Below, one piece after another: positions 44,939 to 56,129 of a stretch of 64,000 bases of DNA. The DNA is taken from assembly GCA_029255685.2 (NCBI GenBank), contig CM055312.2:1760649-1824648 (forward strand), in the 5' to 3' direction. How positions within the stretch are numbered: the stretch's first letter is position 1; each line of letters starts with the position of its first letter. Made by a program: the position numbers and the translations under genes. The notes below the pieces were generated by a model. The model had not been told where the DNA came from, searched no databases, and was given only the letters and a program-made list of their open reading frames with translations. This DNA comes from Silene conica (taxonomy: Eukaryota > Streptophyta > Magnoliopsida > Caryophyllales > Caryophyllaceae).

Positions 44939-45294
44939 GTCTCAAGATATGAACTTTACAGTTTCTAGGTATTCAGAAACAACAACCACCACAACATCAG
45001 AGACTTAATCCCAAAATCATTTCGGGTTTTGGGTTGCAAGTTTATTGTCAAACGGGTTCTTTTAATAGCTATTTAGCTACATTCGAAACCGTTTTACAAA
45101 ATTAAAACCGTCTTACACGAGACTAATAGAGAGAGGGTAGGAACTGAAAAGAAAGCAAGGAGTAATAATATAGAAAAACTTACATACAAATGTTGTGATT
45201 GAGAAATAGTAAATACATTAATTGGAGCATGAAAGAGTATGAATTAAAGGGTGTTTCTCTGATTTTATATTCCCAACTTTTGTAGAGAGAAAAT

Positions 45295-45333
45295 GTGAAG
45301 ACTGAAGACTGAAGACTGAAGAGTGAAGAGGGA
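45295..45333. repeat. GAAGACT heptamer repeat
   Basis: About four GAAGACT units lie upstream of PIF1-like B. Paralogue A has a different microsatellite (GTGAGA) in its leader. Confidence 0.7.
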
Positions 45334-45470
45334 GAACGTATAACGGAAACTTTTCAAATCATTTGGATGTGCACTTGGTGTGTTGTGTTATGGTGTATGC
45401 TCTCTTTGAGCTTTGAGATGAGCCTATCCGAAGGAATGCAAAATGTCATGGGAGAGTGGGAGACGGGTTA

Positions 45471-45495
45471 GTTTAGGGTTTAGGGTTTAGGGTTT
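45471..45495. repeat. Interstitial telomere-type repeat
   Basis: Three and a half TTTAGGG units, the plant telomere motif, lie about 530 bp upstream of the PIF1-like B start. Short telo-boxes are common near plant genes. Confidence 0.8.
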
Positions 45496-46009
45496 GTCTC
45501 TTTGAAAAGACGGGTTAAATGCCGTAATTTTAATCACAAATGTGACCCTATGAAAAAGTTTACGTGTTAAGTTAGAATATTTTACTTGTTACTTTTATCG
45601 ATAAAATGACGACATTTAGCTTGTCTTTTTAAAGAGATGAATTGGGACCGTCTTTTGCGAGACTTATTGCCAAAGGAATAGCCTAGCCTACATACTTCCT
45701 CTTGCTCATAAAAAACGGTCTTACAATAAAGTCTACACCTTTTCACTTTACTAATTATGCGGCCCGTCGCACAGCGTACTCCAAAATATTTACGTAATTT
45801 ATTTTTACAGTACGACCTTTAGATATTATAGTACTTTTTTTGGACAACTTTTCTATTTGTCTATCCCTAATTAAAAACCATCAAACTTAATTCTTTATAC
45901 CTCATCTTTCCTTTTTCAATTGCTAAACTTTAACCTTATTCAACTTCCTTAAAATTCTTCAATTATGAGCGATTATTGGAATGGAGATCGGGTATTATAT
46001 TCTTTAATC

Positions 46010-47607
46010 CCTTGCTAGGCCGAAATGGCTCAAATTAATGTATATAATACACGTTTTTTAGGCCTCTGGGCTTCCGAAACAAAAATGTCCGAAAATCACA
46101 CGCATGATTAATCGAATCGGATAAAGCGGGCACAAAAAAATTCAAAAACAACGGAAGAAATTTGACGTTGCCCGTACTATAAACCACATTCGGCCGAAAA
46201 TCGTTTAATCGTGTAAAAGCGAGTTATAACTGTTTTCTGGGTATAGAATCGAATAAACCTCATGATTCGACTTCGCACACGTGGTATGAAACACGGCGGA
46301 AAAAGAAAATGGCCTGTTACGACCACCGAAATGGCTCAAATTGAAGTGTATAAATAATACACGTTTTTCGGCCTCTAGGCTCCCGGAACAAAAATGTTCG
46401 AAAATCGCACGCATGCTTAATCGAGTTAGATAAAGCGGGCACAAAATTTTTCAAAAACAACGGAAAAGATTTGACGTTGTCGGTACACTATAACCCAGTT
46501 TCGGCCGAAAATCGGATAATCGTGTAAAAGCAAGTTATATTTGTTTTTTGGGTATACAATCGAATAAGGTACATCATGATGCGACTTCGAACATGTGGTA
46601 CGAAAACCGCCAGAAAAAAATGGCCCGCTACGACCACCCGAACAGGCTCAAATTGAAGTGTATAATACACTTTTTTAGGCCTCTTAGCTCCCGGAACAAA
46701 AATGTCCGAAAATCGCAAGATATGGTTAATCGAGTCAGGTAAAGCGGGCACAAAATTTTTCAAAAACAACGGAAAAGATTTGACGCTTCCGGTACACTAT
46801 AAACCAGTTTTGGTCGAAAATCGGTTAATCGTGTAAAAGCGAGTTCTAGTTATTTTTTGGGTATAGAATCGAATAAGGTACCTCATGATGCGACTTTGTA
46901 CACGTGGTATGAAAATCGGCAGAAAAGGAAAATGGCTCGTTACGACCACCCGAAACGGCTCAAATTAAAGTGTATAATACACGTTTTTAGGCCTCTGGAT
47001 CCCGAAACAAAAATGTGCGAAATCGCACGCATGGTTATTCAAGTCAGATAAAGCGGGTACAAAATTTTTCAAAAACAACGGAAGAGATTTGACGTTGTCG
47101 GTACACTATAATAAATTAGTTTCGACCGAAAATCGGTTAATCGTGTAAAAGCGAGTTATAGTTGTTTTTTTGCGTATAGAATCGAATAAGGTACCTGATT
47201 ATGCGACTTCGGACACGTGGTATGAAAACCGTCAGAAAAAAAATGGCCCGTTACGACCACCCAAAACTGCTCAAATTGAAGTGTATATTACACGCTTTTT
47301 AGGCATCTGGGCTCCCGGACCAAAAATATCCGAAAATCGCATGCATGGTTAATCGAGTCAGATAAAGCGGGCACAAAAACTTTCGAAAACAACAGAAGAG
47401 ATTTGACGTTACCGGTACACTATAACTCAGTTTCGACCGAAAATTGGTTAGTCGTGTAAAAGCGAGTTATAATTGTTTTTTGGGTATAGAATCGAATAAG
47501 GTACCTCATGATGCGACTTAAGACACATGATATGAAAACAGGCCGAAAAAATGACACGTTTCGACCACCCGAAACGGCTCAAATTGAAGTGTATAATACA
47601 CGTTTTC
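46010..47607. repeat. ~310-bp tandem repeat, about five copies
   Basis: The marker GGCTCAAATT (or a one-base variant) occurs at 46027, 46333, 46645, 46957, 47268 and 47576, giving periods of 306, 312, 312, 311 and 308 bp. Each unit also has 'GATAAAGCGGGCACAAA', 'AACAACGGAAGAGATTTGAC' and 'ATCGAATAAGGTACCTCATG' types. Small open frames inside are by-products. The copies have diverged by several percent or more. It could be a satellite outpost or the tandem part of a larger element. Confidence 0.88.
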
Positions 47608-48298
47608 AGGTCGGGTAGAAAAAACCGGGTTATTTACGGGTCGGGTTACGGTCGATTTTCAGGTCGGCTCAGGTTTTGACAGGTCTACTTGTTAATGATT
47701 TGTTTCACATTTCTTTACAATTTTATGACTGTTAAAATGTAACTGAAGGGGGAAATGCGGGTAGGTGGGGTTTTGGATGGGGGACACATGGCAGCATCTG
47801 GTGTATCTTTAGTTTTTCATCTCACGATCTAGATTGGGTATAGTTGTCTCACACTAAGAAGGGTGCTTCACGTGTGTGTATAATATATATATATATGAAT
47901 GAGATCACGTGCGAACTGACTTTCTATGTGAACCGTACGAACTACCTAAAATATGAAAGAATAATCACTGAAAAGACGATGAGAAATGTGCTTACGGCGA
48001 GGTGTTGGATCTCCGACAGCTTTGCAATGGTGGAGGGTAATTGATTCAAAAGAGGGAGAAAAGGGGAAGAGAAAGTGGAAACTCTGAAATCCGGCGAAAC
48101 ACTGGCAAGAAGATTGATGCTAGTCTATGTCGAAGCTCTAGTGTCGACGAAGTTTGTTGGGTTTGATACTTGGGAGTAGCGTTGAATTATGACTGATGGT
48201 GGATATTTTTTTTTAAATTATGCGGTCATTATCTAGTTCGTAAGTTCGCATCGAACCTATAGCTTGTACAAGATCTTGATTCTACATATATCTACATT
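47608..48298. other. Intergenic after the tandem repeat
   Basis: 'TCGGGT...GGTCGGCTCAGG' and 'TTTTGACAGGTCTA' (47608-47690) look like the right end of another element, similar to one at about 24755. The rest shows no gene. Confidence 0.4.
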
Positions 48299-48389
48299 TG
48301 ATATTGCTACCCGGGTACATTTGGTATTACTAATGGATATATATCTAATAGTAATACCAAATGTACCCGGTCGTAATATCAAGTTTATC
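48299..48389. repeat. Long hairpin
   Basis: The arms 48311-48332 and 48349-48370 are perfectly complementary over 22 bp (CCGGGTACATTTGGTATTAC plus TA), with a 16-base AT-rich loop. Imperfect pairing extends outward to GATATT/AATATC. It may be a very small foldback element. Confidence 0.85.
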
Positions 48390-48409
48390 TAGGGTGGTAT
48401 TTAGTGTAT

Positions 48410-48545
48410 AAATGGTCACCACCATCACAACTTCCCTCACTGCCGTCACCACCACCATTGCCACCATAATTGCCCCACCGCCATCATCGCCACCGTTGCC
48501 ACCACCACCATCGCTGCCGTTACCATGACCAATCTTATCCAACCA
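48410..48545. repeat. CCACCATCG-type low-complexity tract
   Basis: Irregular CCACCA/CCATCGCCA triplets. Open frames on both strands are compositional and show no domain. Confidence 0.6.
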
Positions 48546-48699
48546 ACACCACCCCACTACCATGATCCCACAAACAACACCGGGGACATCACCATCGATC
48601 CACCACCGGCCACCCCAGAAAATGTTGACGACATCACCAGCCACCACAGACACCTATGTATTTATGTAACCATTCGATACTTTGAAACCCGTCATAGCC

Positions 48700-49640
48700 T
48701 ACAACGACTCCCATGACGACAACTCGACACATACTAGACACACAACCATTCTTAGACCAATGGCGATGACCCTACACACTTCATGTCAGAAGCCACCACA
48801 CTTGAAACTCCATAACAAGGAGAACAATAAAATAAGTGTAAATTATTAAACGAGAATCTTGAGAGAGTAACCAAATTGTGGAAAGGAACAATGAGAATAT
48901 GTGACCACTTTTGAAAATGAAAGACATGCTCAATTGGGATGATAAACTCATATGTCTTGCATCAATAAAAGCTCTCGAGCCAAAACTTGATGGTATGAGT
49001 CATTGAGTCCTATGAAAGAAGCCTCTCTAGCAATACCAACCTACCAACTCACCAATCCGGCAATGCTCTCTTTGGTTTACACTTTGCCGCATCCCTCTTT
49101 TTCTTCTTTGCCTCTTTTGCAGCTTTTGGGACCCTTTTTTTTTGCATGCCATACTTATACAAAAACCAACTCCCTCAAGCTTGGGAAGGACTCGTGGGTA
49201 AATAAGATAAAAATAGATTATTAGTCTTTATGTATTCTGGTTTTGTTTTGTTTTTCACACGTGATTAATTCTTCTCCTGTCGCAAAAATTGCAACGGATA
49301 TCCCGTTACAAATGAGAATTTATGTATACAAATTACTGTATCATGTTCCCTGTTTTACTTGTTTCGTTCTTTATTTTGTTTGACCAAACTCGATTCCGAC
49401 CAAACCAGAATGTTACTGAGCCTAAATCGATCCGACCAAACACCATTCGACATATGAAGCTCTAAAGTGACATGTAAGTATCTAATTTATACCATTGAAT
49501 TGTGTCATACCGATTGCCTAAAAATGACCCGGTTTGACCAAAATTTTAAAAACAAATCAAAAATAAACAAATAATTAAGCAAAATGAACAAATACCAAAT
49601 TTAATAGCATGCATAGCTTAGACGGTCTTATTGGCGCTAG
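48700..49640. other. Intergenic, no gene seen
   Basis: Partial GACGG-type MITE at 49255-49330 ('GCAACGGATATCCCGTTACA', then 'AATGAGAATTTATGTATAC'). Nothing else recognised. Confidence 0.4.
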
Positions 49641-49907
49641 TAAGGCTCTGTCCTTTTTGGTTTAGTTTCAATCCTTTTCAATTTTGACAGATTATATTTC
49701 ATTAAGTTTTATATACGTTTAATCAGTTATGTTCAGTTAATCTCTTCATAAAATTAACTTTTAATTCAACTAAATTCACTTCACTTCAGTTCCACTCAAT
49801 TTAGTTCAATTAAGCTATATTTCAATTAATTCAATTCAGCTCGTTTCAACCGATAAACTATATTTCAATTAATTCAATTCAGTTCGACGAAAAAGAACAA
49901 AGTCTAA
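49641..49907. mobile_element. Tourist-like MITE
   Basis: The element is 49644-49904 with TAA on both sides. The left end GGCTCTGTCCTTTTTGG and the reverse complement of the right end GACTTTGTTCTTTTTCG are inverted relatives. 'TTCAGTTCA'-type words fill it. Same family as 53113 and 54315. Confidence 0.7.
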
Positions 49908-51016
49908 CTACTTTGAATTGGACAAACATTTGCAAATTGTACGAATAAAGATTTGTTTATTTGTTGAAATAAAGTACTAATTAAATAGACAAAGAGGATG
50001 ATATGCAAGCTCATATGTGTTGGTGAACATGTGGAGAAGGGAGCTTCATGCCAAAATGTTACGTAAATCATGTTTTATATTAAAGTCATAACGAATTCAA
50101 ACAATTCCTAAAAAGATCTATCTCTAGGGATTTGTCTTCAATTTCATCAACATCTTCCTCATTTTATTATGAAGAAACAACTACTCTTCCCTTTCAATTA
50201 CTTGATTACATTTACTTTATTTTTTGAAGAAAAATAAAATAAGTGTAAATTATTGACTGAAACGAATAGAATAATAGATTAAGTAAATTGATTGTACTAA
50301 ATACGTATGCATATCGAATTCGTCTTCTTTAAAAACGTCTTAAACTTTTAACACTTTTATTATAGCTAACATTAAATGAATCAGATTGGATACAAAACAA
50401 TCGTAGTAAAACTATCGCTCGAATCAGATTGAGTTAAAATTACATTTGGATCCTCCTTCTCTACTACTTTTTTCACCCGACCCCTTTGCTATTTTATATG
50501 TAAGGACTATTTTATTAAAATGATATGAAAACAATTATACGAAGAAATATTAGTTTTTAGAATTGTCTTAATTTAAAGGGAGTCACTCCCTTAAAAATAG
50601 AATAGTGTTGTGAACTCGTGATGTTATCTAACAATGTGGGCTCGTTTATCGGTTATTAGTAAAAAAAACAGACAAATTCTCATCGTAAACAGGTAATATG
50701 TGTCATTTTAAAAAGACCTCAAACAAAGAGTGTAAGTGAAAGAGCAGGTAGAGACAACCTTATGCCCTTATGAGAGGTTCTTTTGGAATGAAATATACTA
50801 TATTCGTTACAAGCAAGAAAAGTTAAAAAATATATATCGATGTTAGTCTCTTAGATACGCTCACCAATATTTGTTTACCTATTTTATTTTTAGATATGTC
50901 AATCAATTATTTACATTTTTATTTGATCAATTTGTCATCTAATAATTCGTCTCTCATATTTTTTTTCTTGATTTTTGTATCAAAACCAAAGATAAATAAA
51001 TGACCAACATGGAGGG
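49908..51016. other. AT-rich intergenic
   Basis: No gene or clear element seen. Confidence 0.4.
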
Positions 51017-51319
51017 GTATCACATAGGGGCGGATTTGGGGTGGAGAGGGTAGACAGGTGCCACCCTCCATTCCAAAAATAAGAATACTTTTTGACCATA
51101 AATTTCATAAAATAGTATTGGGCCTAGTGGTTAAAAGTGGCTTTATGTTAGAAGTTTTGTGAGGTTGGAGGTTCAAAACTTATAAGGGGGATTTTTTTTA
51201 CAAAAAATTGCTTTATTTTACCAAACTTCTCTCTTTTTTTTTTTTTTTCTACTAATTACGGGAAAAAAAAAATTGTGCCATCCCGAAGCTAAAATCCTAC
51301 ATCCGCCACTGGTATCACA
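51017..51319. mobile_element. hAT-like MITE with 8-bp duplication
   Basis: The element is 51025-51311 (287 bp), flanked by GTATCACA. The ends TAGGGGCGGATTTGGGG and CAGTGGCGGATGTAGGATT (reverse complement of the right end) share GGCGGAT, a common hAT end. The interior has a tRNA-like phrase, 'GGGCCTAGTGGTTAAAAG' with 'GGAGGTTCAAAAC', but the B box is poor. Confidence 0.75.
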
Positions 51320-53109
51320 TATTAAAATCCGTCTATATCAATTTAGTAAAAAATGTACCCACATAAACACTTAATTTAAATTATAATAGACCATTTTAAT
51401 CCGTCTTGACCGTCTATATTTTTTTTATCACAATTATTTATTTGTCTTCTATATTCTTTATAATTGAAATGAGTATATACATAATAAGTCTCCCAAAATC
51501 CCTAGAAATCTCCATCTCTTGAAGGGTGTTTGCCTCCAAAAATCACTAAGAACAAGAGCCGAAAGTGCCAAACACTAATCTTTTTATTTGTAAAAATGAC
51601 ATGTACACATGATTATACCCTCAATGCCAATCTATACAACATTACAACCTAATCATGATCTATTTTTGACAACTCCCAAACCCTTGCCTATTATTCTTCA
51701 TTATTACTCCACTTGCAATATTTGATAATACCACAAATAAACGTCTTATCAAAATTACCTTGATTATAATTCTATATATGTGTAGTCGTGTACCATCATA
51801 TATAAATAAATACCTTCTTTTCCAACTCGATTTGAGAAAATTATGGACGATTATAATTTTAATATATTAGTTTTAAACCAGTGTAAATATACACAAAATT
51901 GAGTGTTAAACAATTAATATCAATATGACGCGAATAAATGGATAAAATGTGTAAATATCGAAATTAACAAACATGTATTATAATTATGTATATATCATCA
52001 AAATATATTAGCCAAATAAGGTCTTTGTTCTTTTTTTTTTTAATATATATAAGTCATTTTTACATTTATAAATATTAATTATCTGCTAAATCCCGCACAT
52101 GATATTGCTTAAATCTCGCACACTTTGTCACCTTGTTTCGAATTTACCTATTGTTCACAAATTCTCTCTTCTCTCCTTTTCGCCACCACCAAATTACTAA
52201 TAATTTAACAAAAAATGGATTTTAATTCGCACATTCACAAGTAATTTCATTATTTTATCGACAAATTTATTAAGACACGTTTTTTAATTGATTAAATGAA
52301 TGCTTTTTTTATCTTAAAGAGATGAATTTTTACAATTAGGGTTTGAAATTTAGGTATTTTAGATTTTGGATTTTGAACTGTTGAAGGTAGATCGGTTTAT
52401 GACGGCAGGTGGTGGTGAATTCTGTTTGTGAGCGGCGAGTGGCCGATAAAGAAGGGAAAATAAGTTTTCGTTCACTTGGAAAGCTCAGCTCCCTCAAGAG
52501 ACCTATCATCTATGTCAGCCCTATCCTTAATTTAATCTTTGTTTTGAATAACTTAACAAATAAGTCAACCCAAAGAGTCGTGTAGACATTAGGTAAGATT
52601 GTAAGAACCTTTTATTTCTCGTTGCGAAAAAAACATTTATTATTGAAAAATGGCCCTTTTATTATTCAAAAATTCACAATATAATCACATCTTTTATATT
52701 TAATTCACAATATCTTATATGGGTAGTTTACAATGTTATTGTGACATATAAATAACCCACCATTTTTCATATATGTGAGTTGTAAACTTTTGTAGCACTC
52801 TTTTTTGCCAACTTGGCTCTTCAACAACCAATTCCTTCTCTTTTTTTTTTTTCCTTATCTCTTCCTTCCCATCATTTTCCCTACCATTAACTCCACCCCT
52901 TTTTTCCTTCATTACCTAATAATCCTCCATTAATTTCTATTAAATTAAAAATAAAAAATAAATAAATAAAGTTTAAACCCCACAAATAAAGTTGAACTTG
53001 CACCTCAACAAATCACTACCTATATATTACACCAAATTAATACAAATCTAACTAATCCTTAATTTTCTTATACAAAACGGTTTCCTAATAACCTTATCAG
53101 GTAACATAT
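51320..53109. other. AT-rich intergenic upstream of the hydrolase gene
   Basis: No gene seen. AT-rich with homopolymer runs and CT-rich stretches near 52800-52920. Confidence 0.4.
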
Positions 53110-53323
53110 TAATGCCCTGTTTTTTCTGGCTTAATTTCAGCTCATTTCAATTTTGCTTAGCTGTATTCCGTTAAGTTTTATTTACGTTTCAGTTATTCTC
53201 TTTACAAAATTAACTTTTAATTCAACTAAATTTATTTCCCCTTAGTTGCACTCAATTTAGTTCAATTAAGTTTTACTCCAATTAATTTAATTCAGTTCGT
53301 TCAGCAAAAAAAATAGGGTCTAA
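53110..53323. mobile_element. Tourist-like MITE upstream of the hydrolase gene
   Basis: The element is 53113-53320 with TAA on both sides. The left end is TGCCCTGTTTTTTCTGGCTT and the right end is AAAAATAGGGTC. It has the same interior words as the intronic copy at 54315 ('TTCAGCTC', 'TTTCAATTTTG'). Confidence 0.65.
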
Positions 53324-53622
53324 ATCCGTAATCAATTATCCATATATTTCTCAATTTTTCTAGTTTGTTTTCGATAACCTTAACTCTCGCAATATTTAAT
53401 TGTAAAACCGTATCAAACAAAACGAACCGTTTATATATTGTACTGACCTTACCCCGCTTCGGACCGAAACCAATCATTAGCACCCTCCAAAAAAGAAGTA
53501 ACCCTGCAAGAAAGTAAAAGAATGTTTTTGATTGAGTCATTCATTAATCATTAACAGCAGCAAAACAAACAGTCCTTTAGAAAGAGAGAGAGGAAGAAGA
53601 AGAAGAAGAATAAGAAAAGAAG

Positions 53623-55881
53623 ATGGGAGGTGTGACATCAACAATGGCGGCAAAATTTGCATTTTTTCCACCAAATCCGCCATCATATACAGTCATTCAT
53701 GATGAATTAACAGGTTTAATGGTGTTAGACCCATACCCACATAGAGAAAACGTCGACGTTTTGAAGATTACTACAAGACGAGGTTCTGAAATTGTTGGTA
53801 TGTATGTTAGATATCCAATGGCTGAATCTACTTTGCTTTACTCTCATGGTAATGCTGCTGATATTGGTCAGATGTATGAGCTTTTTATTGAGTTGAGCAT
53901 CCATTTGAAGCTCAATATCTTGGGGTATGCTGCTATTTTGCTCTCTTTTTCTCGTCATCGATTGTTTACGTTTTTTATTCTTTGTGAGCGATATTTCAAT
54001 AAAAATACGTCCATGATGGGTTGATTTTGATTTGTTACGGGTATTTTACGATTTTAATAAAAGGTAAACAAATTGTTTGATTGATTGATGTGCATTTGAC
54101 AGTTTGATTGTAAGCTAGACCTATAACTTAGCAATCCTGAGTTCGAGACACGACTTATTGACTCGTAACTCAAAGAAACAAAGCCAGGATTGGGTTCTGG
54201 CTAAGTCACGTTAATTGTACTCGACAATTAGAGAAAACACAAAAGTTTTTGATTGAAATTAAACTGATTGTTGAGATTTTGGAGTTATGTTAGCCAGGAT
54301 CGTGTTCTAGCTAAGGCTCTGTTCTTTCTGGCTTAATTTCAGCTCCTTTCAATTTTGTTTGGTTTTATTTACGTTCAATCAATTATGTTCAATTAATCTC
54401 TTTATAAAATTAACGTTTAATTCAACTAAATTCATTTTACCTCAATTTCATTCAATTTAGTTCAATTAAGTTCTACTCCAATTAATGCAATTCAACTCGT
54501 TTCAGCCGAAAAGAACAGGCCTAAGTCACGTTAATATGCTGCAAATTTAACGAATTGCACTTTGACAGGTATGATTACTCAGGATATGGGCAGTCAACTG
54601 GGAAGGTAAGGCAGCACAAGTTTTTTTTTTTTGTTTTTTTTGTTTTGACAATTGGAAACACACGGCTAAGCAAGCCCTTGTGGCCTTTTTTGCCGCGTTA
54701 TGAGTTAAACTATTGTCACATCTCGGAATAAAACCAATACAGAAACAGTGAAAAAACGAGAATAATATTTTAATACGTTCTACTATCCTTTTGTTGTTGT
54801 GACCGCAAGCTGCATCACCCATGATCTGAAGGATAATGTAAATGAGCTGCTGGCACTCGCTTGACGTTAATGATTTCGTTTTCAGGCGACTGAAAACAAC
54901 ACATACGCGGATATAGAAGCTGTATATAAGTGTCTTGAAGAGACTTATGGCGCGAAGCAGGAAGACATCATTTTGTATGGCCAATCTGTCGGTAGTGGCC
55001 CAACCTTGGACCTCGCTTCTCGCTTGCCTAACTTACGGGCTGTCATTTTGCATAGTCCTATATTGTCAGGGTTAAGAGTCATGTATCCTGTTAAACGCAC
55101 ATATTGGTTCGATATATACAAGGTAAATTTCCGTTTTTTTTGTTACCCATTTTGAGAATTCGCTGTTGCGATGAACTGCTGCAGAGTAAGTATGATTCTG
55201 TCATTTTCGTTTGCAGAACATTGATAAAATTCCACTGGTGAAGTGCCCGGTTCTGGTAATCCATGTAAGTACTGCTATTTTTTTCTGCTGAAATTCTGAA
55301 TGTTCGTTCTGAGGTAACGTTGTCTGTCTAAGTTGGCATCCGTTGACCCCTGTAAGTTCGTTCTGTTGCAGGGAACGAATGATGATGTCGTTGATTTCTC
55401 TCATGGTAAAACATTGTGGGAATTATCGCAAGAAAAATATGAACCGTTGTGGCTGAAAGGAGGAAATCATTGTGATCTGGAGCTCTATCCCGATTACATC
55501 AAGCATCTAAAGAAATTTGTAACTGCAGTGGAGAAACCGCCCTCACAAAGGCACGTCTCAAGAAGAAGTATCGATAGGCCAGAAAACTCACGGAAAAGCA
55601 GCGATGTTAAGAGCACTGATATCTCTGAGGCTCCAAGGAAAAGCATTGATCAGAAGGCAAAACCAAGGAAAAGCACTGATATAATACCAGAAAGACTGAG
55701 AATCAATGAATACAAGGCCAGCACTGTCAATAAGCTCGATAAATTGAGTATTCCTTTTGAGCAGCTGGATAGGTCTCGGAGAAGTGTAGAATTTCAGGAA
55801 CGACCCCGGAAAAGTATTGATGTACAGTTTGATAAGGGTCGACGTAGTTTGGATTGGGTGGATAGAGTACGAGCAAGCTGA
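53623..55881 (+). CDS. ABHD17-like alpha/beta hydrolase
   Basis: Five exons with GT-AG borders and matching phases: 53623-53924, 54569-54605, 54886-55122, 55217-55264 and 55372-55881. Together they encode 377 residues. The fold has '[16 protein letters not shown]', '[16 protein letters not shown]' across exons 1-2, nucleophile Ser147 in GQSVG, Asp212 in 'GTNDDVVDF' and His241 in 'GGNHCDLE'. This is the triad order of the ABHD17 family, whose animal members remove palmitate from proteins. The N-terminus MGGVTS fits N-myristoylation. The C-terminal ~110 residues repeat an R[RK]Sx[DE] motif about seven times. The leader is GA-rich. Intron 1 holds a Tourist-like MITE. Confidence 0.93.
54312..54524. 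mobile_element. Tourist-like MITE in hydrolase intron 1
   Basis: The element is 54315-54521 with TAA on both sides. The left end GGCTCTGTTCTTTCTGGCTT and the reverse complement of the right end GGCCTGTTCTTTTCGGCTG pair well. Third copy of the 49644 and 53113 type. Confidence 0.8.
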
Positions 55882-55954
55882 ATACGGTCATACTGTTGTA
55901 AAGTGAACGGAAATAGTAATTCTTTTGTCAAGGGAAATGGGACAAAAACGATAC

Positions 55955-55982
55955 AGAACCCTAAACCCTAAACCCTAAACCC
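55955..55982 (+). repeat. Telomere-type repeat in the hydrolase 3' UTR
   Basis: Three to four CCCTAAA units lie about 75 bp after the stop codon. Confidence 0.75.
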
Positions 55983-56129
55983 AGATCAAGGAAACGGAAG
56001 GCGACCAGATCAATCATTCAATACTGTGACTCAGTTCATGTCGTCGAAGCTGTAACATGTATTTTGTACTATATTCCGTCATTTGAAGGAAAACTCTGCA
56101 TTTCGAATTCAGGCTGTGGCTTTTAATAT

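Noticed and set aside
46205-47352. Several 60-90 residue genes
   Set aside because: They are frames of the ~310-bp tandem repeat and recur with its period.
48345-48716. Gly-rich or Pro/His-rich protein gene
   Set aside because: Open frames on both strands arise from CCACCATCG low-complexity sequence; no start context, splice sites or domain.
51115-51185. Second tRNA-derived SINE
   Set aside because: The A-box-like phrase is fair, but the B box has about three mismatches and the segment lies wholly within a hAT-like MITE with clean ends.
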